DNA from: Mucilaginibacter sp.
GTDB taxonomy: Bacteria; Bacteroidota; Bacteroidia; Sphingobacteriales; Sphingobacteriaceae
DNA: 39,309 nucleotides
Assembly (NCBI GenBank): GCA_028288125.1
Contig: JAQBOH010000178.1
Coordinates: 1 to 39,309 of the forward strand
Reading direction: 5' to 3'
The notes beneath the pieces are model-generated. The model was not told where the DNA came from and made no database searches. It worked only from the letters and a program-made list of their open reading frames with translations. Made by a program: the position numbers and the translations under genes. Position 1 is the first letter of the stretch. Every line of letters starts with the position of its first letter. Positions 24,640 to 32,533 of this stretch are shown piece by piece.

Positions 24640-25569
24640 ATGAATTTTAACAGGCGCAAATTTTTGCAGAGTGCGGGTACGCTGGCACTGGGCAGCATGG
24701 CTTTTTCGGGCAAAGCAGGCTCACTTTTTAACAATATGGCCCCGCACCCGGTGGGCTTGCAGCTTTTTACCTTTTTCGGGATAATTGACGATGATGTAAA
24801 AGGCACGTTAACCAAAATATCTGGCATAGGCTATAAGGAAATCGAATCGGCTTTCAGCAAAAAGGGCGGCTATTATGGTATGAAACCGAAGGAATTTAAG
24901 GCCATGGTGAATGACCTGGGCATGTCATGGAAATCGCACCACGTTATCGGCGCGCCGTTTAAAATGCCAAAGGGCTACAAGATGCCTGTCGGCGCCGACG
25001 GCAAACCGATGGTGATCCCGCCTATGCATAACCTGAGGGATAATATGCAGGAGATCGTAGATGAAGCTGCCGAAGGCGGTTTAAAATACCTTGTTTGCGC
25101 CAACGCGCCAACCGGGACTTTGGAAGAAATTAAATCCACCGTTGAGATATTAAATAAAACCGGCGAAGCGGCAAAAAAAGCGGGCGTTCAGTTTGCCTAT
25201 CATAACCACGATATGGAATTTCATGAAGTTGAAGGGGAAGTGCCCTATCATTTGCTGCTGAGTGAAACCGACCCGCACAATGTAAAAATGGAACTGGATT
25301 TGGCCTGGGCCGTTAAAGGCGGGCAGGACCCGGTAGATCTGTTTGCGCATCATCCCGGACGTTTCCCGCTATGGCACGTAAAAGATTTGGATGCAAGTCA
25401 TGTGAATATACTACCAGTGGGCAGCGGTACGATTGATTTTAAAAGAATATTTGCGCATAGATCGGCTGCGGGAATGCAGCATTTCTTTGTAGAGCACGAT
25501 ATGCCAAAGGATGCTTACGCGAGCATTAAAAGCAGTTATGAGTATATGACCGGAACGTTAAAGCCCTGA
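24640..25569 (+). CDS. Secreted sugar phosphate isomerase/epimerase-like TIM barrel (AP-endonuclease family 2)
   Basis: 309 residues. A Tat-type signal (NFNRRKFLQSAGTLALGSMA) predicts export. The TIM barrel has HPVGLQLFTFFGI, YKEIESAFSKKGGYYG, WKSHHVIGAPF, QFAYHNHDMEFHEVEG, MELDLAWAVKGGQDP, WHVKDLD and FVEHDMP, giving metal ligands Glu, Asp, His and Glu as in xylose-isomerase-like enzymes. Secreted members accompany Gfo/Idh/MocA and DUF1080 proteins in 3-keto-glycoside processing, so it may work with 7424-10288, although it is 14 kb away. Confidence 0.9.
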   Translation: MNFNRRKFLQSAGTLALGSMAFSGKAGSLFNNMAPHPVGLQLFTFFGIIDDDVKGTLTKISGIGYKEIESAFSKKGGYYGMKPKEFKAMVNDLGMSWKSHHVIGAPFKMPKGYKMPVGADGKPMVIPPMHNLRDNMQEIVDEAAEGGLKYLVCANAPTGTLEEIKSTVEILNKTGEAAKKAGVQFAYHNHDMEFHEVEGEVPYHLLLSETDPHNVKMELDLAWAVKGGQDPVDLFAHHPGRFPLWHVKDLDASHVNILPVGSGTIDFKRIFAHRSAAGMQHFFVEHDMPKDAYASIKSSYEYMTGTLKP

Positions 25570-25579
25570 GATATTTTTG

Positions 25580-25605
25580 TAGAGACGCAATATTTTGCGT
25601 CTCTA
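25580..25605. repeat. TAGAGACGCAA palindromic repeat (copy 3)
   Basis: Perfect 11-base arms TAGAGACGCAA and TTGCGTCTCTA around TATT, located between the convergent ends of the isomerase gene (ten bases after its stop) and the small paralog (eight bases from its stop). It may act as a hairpin for both transcripts but lacks a T-run. Confidence 0.85.
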
Positions 25606-25613
25606 TGGTAAAT

Positions 25614-25979
25614 TTACAAAGAACCAAGCGCGGATGGCTTGATCGCTTTCCTGAAGCTCTTCAGGCCATTTTTTATCCACGTATAAAGCGAAGAATATTC
25701 CACGTAGTTCCTGATGGTATCGTCGTTGCGTATTGAGGTAGCCAAATCCCTGATAATGCTCCTTATCGGCGATGTTTTGCTAACTGTAGCAACAATTTCC
25801 TCAAGCTGGTCGGCATAAACCACCGCTTCATATTCATTATCAAAAAGCAATACGGTGTTTTTATTTTTTCCTTTTGCCTTTGCTTTTACACCTTTAGACG
25901 GGATCGGCAAATGATACTTAATAAAATCGGCAAAGGTTAACGGAGACGGACCGGTAGGGGGAATGTTGATACGTAACAT
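25614..25979 (-). CDS. Small conserved protein of unknown function, paralog A
   Basis: 121 residues, no signal peptide. It begins MLRINIPPTGPSPLTFADF and is clearly homologous over about 95 residues to the protein encoded immediately upstream: shared LTF-F-KY-LP-P--GV, a VLLFDNEYEAVVYADQLE strand-helix and an IRNDD-I-NY end. Paralog A has an extra basic KAKAKGKNKN loop and a C-terminal tail (SLYTWIKNGLKSFRKAIKPSALGSL). The fold is probably a small alpha/beta domain. Function unknown. It starts 17 bases after paralog B, so they form one operon. Confidence 0.75.
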   Translation of the reverse strand: MLRINIPPTGPSPLTFADFIKYHLPIPSKGVKAKAKGKNKNTVLLFDNEYEAVVYADQLEEIVATVSKTSPIRSIIRDLATSIRNDDTIRNYVEYSSLYTWIKNGLKSFRKAIKPSALGSL

Positions 25980-25996
25980 GGCATTATTTTTTAGTA

Positions 25997-26278
25997 TTAA
26001 TTTTCTTCATTATAATTCACTACAAATTCATCATTTCGGATCGCCATGATCATATCGCCGATTGCCAGGTATTGCGGCGTCGATTTATCATTTAATCCGT
26101 TCGAAAGCATTTCCAGTTGTTCGGCGTATGTGACGGCTTCCTCCTCATCTTCAAACTTCAGCACCAAGTCGTCGTTAACCTCAGCATCAACCCCATTCAT
26201 CGGCGCAGGCAATCCATATTTTTCAAAGGTTGAAAATGTAAGATCTGAGCCGGATGACGGTACTGTTATGCGTAACAT
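25997..26278 (-). CDS. Small conserved protein of unknown function, paralog B
   Basis: 93 residues from the ATG at 26278, chosen because the N-terminus MLRITVPSSGSDLTFSTF then matches paralog A; the frame is open 38 codons further but that part is unlike coding sequence. It is acidic (VDAEVNDDLVLKFEDEEEAV) where A is basic, so the two may form a charge-complementary heteromer; this is inference. No family recognised. The leader carries three GTCACAAT-type sites. Confidence 0.75.
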   Translation of the reverse strand: MLRITVPSSGSDLTFSTFEKYGLPAPMNGVDAEVNDDLVLKFEDEEEAVTYAEQLEMLSNGLNDKSTPQYLAIGDMIMAIRNDEFVVNYNEEN

Positions 26279-26366
26279 TTTATTACCTTTTATACCGTCA
26301 AATGCAACGGCAATATAAGAACATAATAGAAGCAAAGGTGTTTTTAATAAATTTATTTTTAAGCAT

Positions 26367-26423
26367 GTCACAATCATTTGACATTCTTCCATTCAGTCAC
26401 AATTGACATTACGTTATTGTGAC
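26367..26423. promoter_or_regulatory. Cluster of GTCACAAT sites
   Basis: GTCACAATCATTTGACATT (26367-26385), GTCACAATTGACATT (26396-26410) and the inverted ATTGTGAC (26416-26423). Two direct copies 29 bases apart plus an inverted half make a plausible multi-site operator about 90-145 bases upstream of the paralog-pair start. Confidence 0.35.
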
Positions 26424-26430
26424 TCCGTTT

Positions 26431-26517
26431 GATACACCTGATACAGCAGATACAATAGATACAACAGATACGTCAGATACAACAGATACAACAGATACAA
26501 CAGATACGTCTGATACA
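26431..26517. repeat. 9-base tandem repeat GATACAACA
   Basis: About nine degenerate units of GATACAACA with variants GATACGTCA and GATACACCT. There are no spacers, so it is not a CRISPR array. It is the clearest simple tandem in the window and liable to slippage. Confidence 0.9.
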
Positions 26518-26535
26518 CTGACAATAGTGTCGCTA

Positions 26536-26572
26536 ACTTTGCGTTCTTAGTGCTCTCTGTGGTTAAAAATAA
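26536..26572. repeat. TTTGCGTTCTTAGTG word
   Basis: TTTGCGTTCTTAGTGCTCTC followed by TGTGGTTAAAAA. It resembles a noncoding word often seen in Bacteroidota genomes (from general familiarity, not searched). Single copy in this window. Confidence 0.45.
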
Positions 26573-26628
26573 CCCATGCGCTCCCACGAATAAGCTATTC
26601 TTGCCGAACCATCCGGTGCAGCTTCTTT

Positions 26629-26658
26629 CGACTTTACTGACTTTTCGGACTTCCCGAC
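26629..26658. repeat. GACTTT-type word repeat next to a stop codon
   Basis: GACTTTACT, GACTTTTCG and GACTTCCC tandem words, beginning within a few bases of the TGA stop of the DUF4251 gene (read on the minus strand). Confidence 0.7.
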
Positions 26659-26663
26659 TAACC

Positions 26664-27170
26664 TCACTTCTTTCGCTCCTCAATATATCCATCAAACGAA
26701 ATAGGATCACGGTTGATGCTGGTAACATTTAACGACGCGTACCCGTTTGTCGTAATGCTTAATCGTAACGACTGTACGTCGCGCATACCGGTAATATTCT
26801 TGTCCTTTGGCACAATAAGAATATCCCATCCGCCCTTTTTATTTGTTTTAGCCTTGTAATCAAAATGAGTTGTTTTGAATTTGATCCCTCCCTCAGTAGG
26901 ATCGGCCGGGGCCGCATAAGCGCGGCCAAAATAAGGCAGGTAAGCGATTATCGTATCTTTTGAAACCAGCAGGTCATAACCATAGTCAAGCGATCTGGCG
27001 CTGCCCCGCTGCGGGTTAACATAATTGGCCTGGAAAACAAAATTCATATTGTTGACTATATTTTTTACGGCCTGGGCTTTTGCAGCCTGTTTTGGGGTTT
27101 GTGCGCCGGCCCCGGATAAACAGGACACAGCCAGGGCCAATATCAGCAAGGATTTGAATAACGGTTTCAT
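26664..27170 (-). CDS. Secreted DUF4251 protein
   Basis: 168 residues from the ATG at 27170, which starts the signal peptide MKPLFKSLLILALAVSCLSG; the frame is open 18 codons further. Family features are FVFQANYVNPQRGSARSLDY, the SKDTIIAYLPYFGRAY segment and SIT-NGYASLNVTSINRDPI. DUF4251 proteins are Bacteroidota-specific periplasmic or outer-membrane-associated proteins of unknown role. The stop abuts a word repeat. Confidence 0.88.
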   Translation of the reverse strand: MKPLFKSLLILALAVSCLSGAGAQTPKQAAKAQAVKNIVNNMNFVFQANYVNPQRGSARSLDYGYDLLVSKDTIIAYLPYFGRAYAAPADPTEGGIKFKTTHFDYKAKTNKKGGWDILIVPKDKNITGMRDVQSLRLSITTNGYASLNVTSINRDPISFDGYIEERKK

Positions 27171-27240
27171 AATTAGCGCTTTGGTAAATGTATAACGATA
27201 AATACCTAAACAATATATAATCACATAAGTTTATTTAAAT

Positions 27241-27274
27241 AAAAAAGCCGCGCTCCGAAAAAAGTGCGGCTTTT
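27241..27274 (-). terminator. Intrinsic terminator of htpG
   Basis: On the minus strand the stem GCCGCACTTTTTTCGGAGCG closes with CGGC (GCCGC at one end, GCGGC at the other) and is followed by TTTTTT. It also carries T on the plus strand and may work in both directions. Confidence 0.85.
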
Positions 27275-27294
27275 GTGTGATTTATCTTTACGAT

Positions 27295-29178
27295 CTATAT
27301 CAGGTTAACACTGCGGTTTACAAACTCGGTCAGTTCGGCGCCGGTCAGCAAGCCTTGCGACAATAATGCCAGGTCAAATGCCTGCTTTGAAAGCTGGGCC
27401 TGTACATCTTCGTTCTCTTCTTGCAAAATACGGCTGATCAGTTTATGGTTGCCGTTTACTATTACTTTATAATTATCGGGCATGCTGCCATAAAAGCTCA
27501 TTCCGCCGCCCATGGCTGCCATTTCCTTCATCCGCCGCATAAACTCGTCCATCGTTACGGTTACGGGCAATTCCTCGGGATTTAAGCTTTCCAGCTCAAC
27601 CTTATAGGCTGGTTTGTTAATGGCCTTATCAAAAATCGCTTTTACTTTAGTTGATTGCTCTTCAGTCAATATGTGCTCAGGCGAGTCTTCTTTTTTGATG
27701 AGTTTGTCTGCAACATCAGCGTCAACGCGTTTAAAGGATGTTTTTTCGAGCTTTTGCTCCATGTGGCCGATAAAATGATTATCGATAGGTGAATTCATCA
27801 GCAGGATATTATAACCCTTTTTATTTGCCGATTGAATAAACGCGTCCTGTTTGGCCGGATCGTTGGTATAAATATAAACCAGCCGGTCATCTTTGTCGGT
27901 TTGTTCGGGCGCAACCTTATCCTTATATTCAGTTAAGGTAAAATTCTCCTTAATGGTATTGGTCAGCAGCACAAAATCTTTTGCCTTGTCATAAAATTTC
28001 TCATCGCTTATAATACCGTACTTTACAAATAAGCCGATATCACTCCATTTTTCTTCATAGGCTTTGCGGTCCTTTTTGAAAAGCTCTGCCAATTTATCAG
28101 CTACTTTTTTGCTGATGTAGCTGTTTATCTTTTTAACGTTGCTGTCGGCCTGCAAAAAGCTGCGCGATACATTCAGCGGAATATCAGGCGAATCAATAAC
28201 GCCATGCAGCAGCATCAAAAACTCGGGCACAATATCTTTAACCTCGTCGGTAATAAATACCTGGCGCGAAAAAAGCTTAATCTTATTGCGCTGAACCTCG
28301 AAATCGTTTTTCAGCTTAGGAAAATACAATACACCGGTTAAGTTGAACGGGTAATCAACATTCAAATGGATCCAGAACAGCGGGTCTTCCGAGAATGGGT
28401 AAAGCTGCTTGTAAAAATCCAGGTAATCCTCGTCCTTTAGTTCCGATGGGGCTTTTGTCCAGATGGGGTTGGTATCATTAATGATATTATCCTTTTCAAC
28501 CGATTTATATTTCGGCTTGCCTTCATCATCAACCCCGTCCTCTTCTTCCTGCGTTGTGGTACCGAATTTGATCGGCACAGGTAAAAACTTACAGTATTTA
28601 TCTAATATTTCCTGCAAGCGGTTTTTATTTAAAAACTCTTTCGATTCCTTATTGACGTGCAGGGTTATTTCAGTGCCTCTTTCAACCAGATCGCCCTCGC
28701 TTATTTCAAACTCCGTGCTGCCATCACATATCCAACGGGCGGCTTCGGCGCCTTCCTGGTACGACAGGGATTGTATTTCGACTTTATCGGCCACCATAAA
28801 CGCCGAGTAAAAGCCTAAGCCAAAACGGCCGATAATTTCATTTGCGTCTTTGGCTTCCTTAAACTTCTCCATAAACTCGGTAGCGCCCGAGAAAGCGATC
28901 TGGTTGATATATTTTTTAATTTCTTCGGCGGTCATTCCTATACCGTTATCAGAAATAGTGATCGTTTTTTTCTTTTCGTCAAAAGCTACTTCAACGCGCA
29001 GGTCGCCAAGCTCGCCTGTATATTGTCCCGAGAGGGCAAGGCGTTTAATTTTTTGCGTAGCATCAACCGCGTTGGATACCAGTTCCCGTAAAAATATCTC
29101 GTTATCGGAGTAGAGGAATTTTTTGATGATCGGGAAAATATTTTCGGTATGGATCGAAATGGTGCCTTTTTCTTGCAT
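27295..29178 (-). CDS. htpG: Molecular chaperone HtpG (Hsp90)
   Basis: 627 residues from the ATG at 29178, giving the canonical start MQEKGTISIHTENIFPIIKK; the open frame extends 48 codons upstream through a repeat and is excluded. The GHKL ATPase site is intact: LRELVSNAVDATQKI, DNGIGMTAEEI and GRFGLGFYSAFMVADKV; the middle domain has NVSRSFLQ. ATP-driven cytoplasmic chaperone. A possible sigma-54-like TTTGGAACAGCCATTGAT lies about 47 bases upstream, but the -12 GC is GA. Confidence 0.97.
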   Translation of the reverse strand: MQEKGTISIHTENIFPIIKKFLYSDNEIFLRELVSNAVDATQKIKRLALSGQYTGELGDLRVEVAFDEKKKTITISDNGIGMTAEEIKKYINQIAFSGATEFMEKFKEAKDANEIIGRFGLGFYSAFMVADKVEIQSLSYQEGAEAARWICDGSTEFEISEGDLVERGTEITLHVNKESKEFLNKNRLQEILDKYCKFLPVPIKFGTTTQEEEDGVDDEGKPKYKSVEKDNIINDTNPIWTKAPSELKDEDYLDFYKQLYPFSEDPLFWIHLNVDYPFNLTGVLYFPKLKNDFEVQRNKIKLFSRQVFITDEVKDIVPEFLMLLHGVIDSPDIPLNVSRSFLQADSNVKKINSYISKKVADKLAELFKKDRKAYEEKWSDIGLFVKYGIISDEKFYDKAKDFVLLTNTIKENFTLTEYKDKVAPEQTDKDDRLVYIYTNDPAKQDAFIQSANKKGYNILLMNSPIDNHFIGHMEQKLEKTSFKRVDADVADKLIKKEDSPEHILTEEQSTKVKAIFDKAINKPAYKVELESLNPEELPVTVTMDEFMRRMKEMAAMGGGMSFYGSMPDNYKVIVNGNHKLISRILQEENEDVQAQLSKQAFDLALLSQGLLTGAELTEFVNRSVNLI

Positions 29179-29268
29179 GGTTCGTTTTCTTTTTTGAATT
29201 AATGTTTCAGTGATACCAGCCTTTATCAATGGCTGTTCCAAACAGGGCGTGGTGGACAAATTGGCAGA

Positions 29269-29318
29269 TGCCCCCTCTAACCCGATAGCTATCGGGTCTC
29301 CCCCCGGCAGGGAGACCT
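29269..29318. repeat. GATAGCTATC and GGTCTCCC hairpin repeat
   Basis: The palindrome CCCGATAGCTATCGGG (29281-29296) overlaps a second stem GGTCTCCC/GGGAGACC. The GATAGCTAT(C/T)GGG word also occurs within 37791-37857. It lies between htpG and the FMN reductase gene. Confidence 0.75.
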
Positions 29319-29343
29319 TCAAATACCTTTGTTACTAAACAAA

Positions 29344-29880
29344 TTATAGCGAAGAAAAGAAAGCTTTAAATGCTTTCATCAATCCTTTAACGGTTTCCCC
29401 ATCGGTTATATCCCCATTCCCATCCATTTTTGATCGTATAAAAGAAATAAGCACCGTAGTGTCTTTAGCCACCTTTGCATTCAGGGCGGTTAAAATTAAT
29501 AACAAGGCAGCATGCGCATTTTCTCCGCCGGTCGAAGCGGTAATAAGCGCCAGCGGTTTTTCAGATAACGAGCCGCTTGATACAGTCCAATCGAGCGCGT
29601 TTTTTAAAGTGCCGGGTACGCCATAGGCGTATTCGGGCGTACAGATAATCAAACCGTCAGCCTCTGCGGTCAGTTTTCGGAAAGCCGTTACTGTTTCAGG
29701 CGGATTATCATTATCCAAACCGGGATCAAAGTGCGGGATCTGCGATAAACCATCGTAAATAGTATAACTTGTACCTGCAGGCGCTATTTTCCCCAAGTAA
29801 TTCAGTATTGCATGATTCGATGAACCAGCCCGTAAGCTGCCCGAAATGGCGAGGATATTTTTTGCGGACGAAGACTGCAC
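29344..29880 (-). CDS. NADPH-dependent FMN reductase family flavoprotein
   Basis: 178 residues, flavodoxin-like fold. FMN-binding ISGSLRAGSSN near the N-terminus, then TPEYAYGVPGTLKNALDW, typical of the chromate/azo/quinone reductase class. The start is GTG at 29880: there is no in-frame ATG before the first motif and a stop lies four codons upstream. An out-of-frame ATG overlaps it (ATGTG). Probably an electron-transfer or detoxifying reductase in the cytoplasm. Confidence 0.9.
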   Translation of the reverse strand: MQSSSAKNILAISGSLRAGSSNHAILNYLGKIAPAGTSYTIYDGLSQIPHFDPGLDNDNPPETVTAFRKLTAEADGLIICTPEYAYGVPGTLKNALDWTVSSGSLSEKPLALITASTGGENAHAALLLILTALNAKVAKDTTVLISFIRSKMDGNGDITDGETVKGLMKAFKAFFSSL

Positions 29881-29990
29881 ATTACAATATTAAAGGTTAA
29901 GCGCAAATTCACTGTGACCGCAAATAAATATGATAGTAAATTGACTTATGCAATAGCTATTTATTTAACAATTGACTTGATTTATCATCC

Positions 29991-30020
29991 GCACATCTGC
30001 ACATTTGCATATCTGCACAT
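29991..30020. repeat. CTGCACAT word repeat
   Basis: GCACATCTGC ACATTTGCAT ATCTGCACAT: degenerate nine-base words ending seven bases before the ATG of the oligopeptidase gene. Confidence 0.75.
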
Positions 30021-30027
30021 TAAAACC

Positions 30028-31728
30028 ATGATCCACAAAAAAACACGAACCTATATACCGGCCGACCTTGAAATTAAATGGGAAAACCTGGAACCGCTTT
30101 ATAAAGAACTTTTAGACCGCCCGGTAAATTCAGTTCAGGAACTGGAACAATGGCTGCGCGACCGCAGCGAGCTTGAGGCCGCGCTGGAAGAGGACTTTGC
30201 CTGGCGGTATATCCGCATGACCTGCGATACAACCAGCGAGGAACTGCTGCAAAGCTTCCAGTATTTTGCTACCGAAATTGAACCAAAGGTGGCGCCATAC
30301 AGCAACGAACTGAATAAAAAGCTGGTTAGCAACCCTTATGTTGATGCGCTTGATACTAAAAAATACTTCGTTTACCTGCGCGGGGTGAAAAAATCCCTTG
30401 AACTGTTCAGGGACGAAAATATTCCTTTGCTGACCGAGATACAAGTTGAACAACAAAAATACCAATCGATAACCGGCTCCATGTCGGTGCATATTGGCGA
30501 TAAGGAATATACTTTAGAGCAGGCCTCTGTTTTTCTGAAAGATACCGACCGCGCCAAACGGCAGGAGGTTTGGGAAAAGATCACCGCCCGCCGCCTGCAG
30601 GATAAGGACCAGCTCGACAAGCTTTTTGACCAACTGCGGGTGTTACGGCATAAAGTTGCCATAAATGCCGGGTTCGAAAACTTCAGGGATTATATGTTCC
30701 AGGCGTTAGGCCGTTTTGATTATACGCCGCAGGATTGCTACGCTTTTCATGAAGCTATCGAAAAAGAAATTGTACCGGTACTCCGCCAGGAGGCTGAAAA
30801 GCGTAAACAAGCTTTAAAGCTGGACAGTTTGAAGCCGTGGGACATGGACGTCGACCCATCGGGTAAACCGGCCTTACGGCCCTTTAAAAGCGGGGAGGAG
30901 CTGGTCGAAAAGTCCATCCAGTGTTTCAGTAATATCAACCGTTATTTAGGCGAACGGCTTGAGATCATGAAGGATAACAGCTTGTTTGATGTGGAAAGCC
31001 GGAAAGGGAAGGCCCCGGGCGGGTATAACTATCCGTTATCCGAAACCGGCGCGCCGTTTATTTTTATGAATTCGGCCAATACCTTCCGTGATCTCACTAC
31101 CATGGTCCACGAAGGCGGCCACGCGGTGCATACATTTCTTACTGCCGATCTTGAGTTAAACGATTTTAAACATTGCCCGTCGGAAGTAGCCGAATTAGCT
31201 TCTATGTCGATGGAACTGATCTCCATGGATAACTGGAATGTTTATTTCGATAACGATGAGGACCTGAAACGTGCTAAGCGCGATCAATTATTTGATGTTT
31301 TAAAAACGCTCCCATGGGTAGCTGTTGTCGACCAGTTTCAGCACTGGGTTTATACTAACCCCGACCATACTGATGCCGAAAGGACAACTGCATGGATACA
31401 AATATACGAGCCGTTCGGCGCGGGGTTTGTCGACTGGAACCAACATCAGGAAGCAGAAGCCAACCTGTGGCAAAAGCAGCTGCATATTTTCGAGGTGCCC
31501 TTTTATTATATCGAATATGGTATGGCGCAATTGGGCGCTATAGCGGTATGGAAAAACTATAAAGAAAACCCGGAAAAAGGCTTACAGCAATATCTTGATG
31601 CATTAAAATTAGGATACACCAAAACCATTAAAGAAATTTACGAAACTGCCGGCATCAAATTTGATTTCAGCGCCGGGTATGTAAAAGAGCTGGCTGAGTT
31701 TGTAAAAGGGGAGATGGAGAAGTTATAA
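30028..31728 (+). CDS. pepF: M3 family oligoendopeptidase
   Basis: 566 residues from the ATG at 30028; an open frame extends 38 codons upstream through the CTGCACAT repeat and is excluded. The zinc site HEGGH (His361-His365) lies in TTMVHEGGHAVHTFL, followed by CPSEVAELASMSMELIS with the third ligand Glu. It has the PepF N-terminal helical domain. No signal peptide, so cytoplasmic degradation of oligopeptides. Divergent from the FMN reductase, with 147 bases between the starts. Confidence 0.92.
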   Translation: MIHKKTRTYIPADLEIKWENLEPLYKELLDRPVNSVQELEQWLRDRSELEAALEEDFAWRYIRMTCDTTSEELLQSFQYFATEIEPKVAPYSNELNKKLVSNPYVDALDTKKYFVYLRGVKKSLELFRDENIPLLTEIQVEQQKYQSITGSMSVHIGDKEYTLEQASVFLKDTDRAKRQEVWEKITARRLQDKDQLDKLFDQLRVLRHKVAINAGFENFRDYMFQALGRFDYTPQDCYAFHEAIEKEIVPVLRQEAEKRKQALKLDSLKPWDMDVDPSGKPALRPFKSGEELVEKSIQCFSNINRYLGERLEIMKDNSLFDVESRKGKAPGGYNYPLSETGAPFIFMNSANTFRDLTTMVHEGGHAVHTFLTADLELNDFKHCPSEVAELASMSMELISMDNWNVYFDNDEDLKRAKRDQLFDVLKTLPWVAVVDQFQHWVYTNPDHTDAERTTAWIQIYEPFGAGFVDWNQHQEAEANLWQKQLHIFEVPFYYIEYGMAQLGAIAVWKNYKENPEKGLQQYLDALKLGYTKTIKEIYETAGIKFDFSAGYVKELAEFVKGEMEKL

Positions 31729-31806
31729 TTCAGAATATATCTCCTGTTATTCCTTCTTTATAGGGTATAACTAAAACTTATTTTTATCATAAGGGTTACA
31801 CTACTT

Positions 31807-32460
31807 ATGAAAGAGATATTTTTAAGTTTAGCCATCATATTATTCTCTGCCGCTGCGTTTTGCCAGCTGATCAAACCGGTTAAGATCGACAGCCTTGTTA
31901 CGGTTTCGTTGCCGCCGGGTTACCAGCATAAGGACACCTTAAGCCAGCAAGTTTTTACGGGAAACGGATTATATGGCTATACTGAGGTCATCAGGGCCGC
32001 CAACCCAAAAAATACAGCGCCCTTAAAGAAAGAAAAAGATCTGAATCAAGTATTAAAGGACTATGTAAAAGGCATACAGGGTGAATCAGGAGGAGGCAGT
32101 GCGCAAAATGTACGCGATACCACGATCGGCACGCTGAAGGCTAAAATTTTTACGTTAAAAACCGACGATGGCAGCGGTAATATTCTGTTCAGGAATTTTA
32201 TCCTTGTTTATACCACCGAGGCCACTTACACATTCGAATACGGATACCAGGATAACCGCAAGGATTTGATCAGGGATGAGTACAGGAGCTTCGTTAACTC
32301 GATCAGGCTGTCGCCCGAGCTTCAGCGTAACGATCAGTACTTGTCAAATTCAAAGACCATGTCATTAAATAAACAAATAGCTATTGCCTGCGGAGCTGCG
32401 TTAATAATTATTGTAGTAATTGTTTTAATTGTAAGGAGACGGCGGGCCAAACGTAGATAA
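31807..32460 (+). CDS. Secreted, C-terminally membrane-anchored protein of unknown function
   Basis: 217 residues. Signal peptide MKEIFLSLAIILFSAAAFCQ, a periplasmic domain (DSLVTVSLPPGYQHKDTLS, IGTLKAKIFTLKTDD, TYTFEYGYQDNRKD), then a C-terminal helix IAIACGAALIIIVVIVLIV with a RRRRAKRR tail. The charge pattern puts the C-terminus in the cytoplasm and the domain outside. No family recognised. It follows pepF by 78 bases. Confidence 0.75.
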   Translation: MKEIFLSLAIILFSAAAFCQLIKPVKIDSLVTVSLPPGYQHKDTLSQQVFTGNGLYGYTEVIRAANPKNTAPLKKEKDLNQVLKDYVKGIQGESGGGSAQNVRDTTIGTLKAKIFTLKTDDGSGNILFRNFILVYTTEATYTFEYGYQDNRKDLIRDEYRSFVNSIRLSPELQRNDQYLSNSKTMSLNKQIAIACGAALIIIVVIVLIVRRRRAKRR

Positions 32461-32481
32461 CTATATAGGCAACCCTACCAG

Positions 32482-32533
32482 AGACTTCAGGCTAAAGACT
32501 CCGGACTTAAGACTTAAGACTTAAGACTTAAGA
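32482..32533. repeat. GACTTAA tandem word repeat ending in a stop codon
   Basis: AGACTTCAGG, CTAAAGACTCCGGACTTAAG and then ACTTAAG units. The right end supplies the TAA stop of the minus-strand PAP2 gene. Same family as 17891-17928. Confidence 0.8.

Larger units (their letters stand above)
26279..26663. other. Repeat-rich intergenic island
   Basis: 385 bases between the paralog pair and the DUF4251 gene. It holds the leader with GTCACAAT sites, a 9-base tandem repeat, a TTTGCGTTCTTAGTGCTCTC word and a GACTTT word repeat. An open frame across 26414-26728 on the minus strand is produced by the repeats (Tyr-Leu-Leu runs) and is not a gene. Confidence 0.75.

Noticed and set aside
26431-26517. 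Possible CRISPR array
   Set aside because: Units are nine bases, contiguous and degenerate, with no unique spacers and no cas genes in the window.
26414-26728. A 104-codon open frame on the minus strand with Tyr-Leu-Leu runs
   Set aside because: It is produced by the GATACAACA tandem and other noncoding words and overlaps the end of the DUF4251 gene; no protein-like composition or family.
29179-29322. N-terminal 48-codon extension of htpG
   Set aside because: It runs through hairpin repeats; the canonical Hsp90 start is the ATG at 29178.
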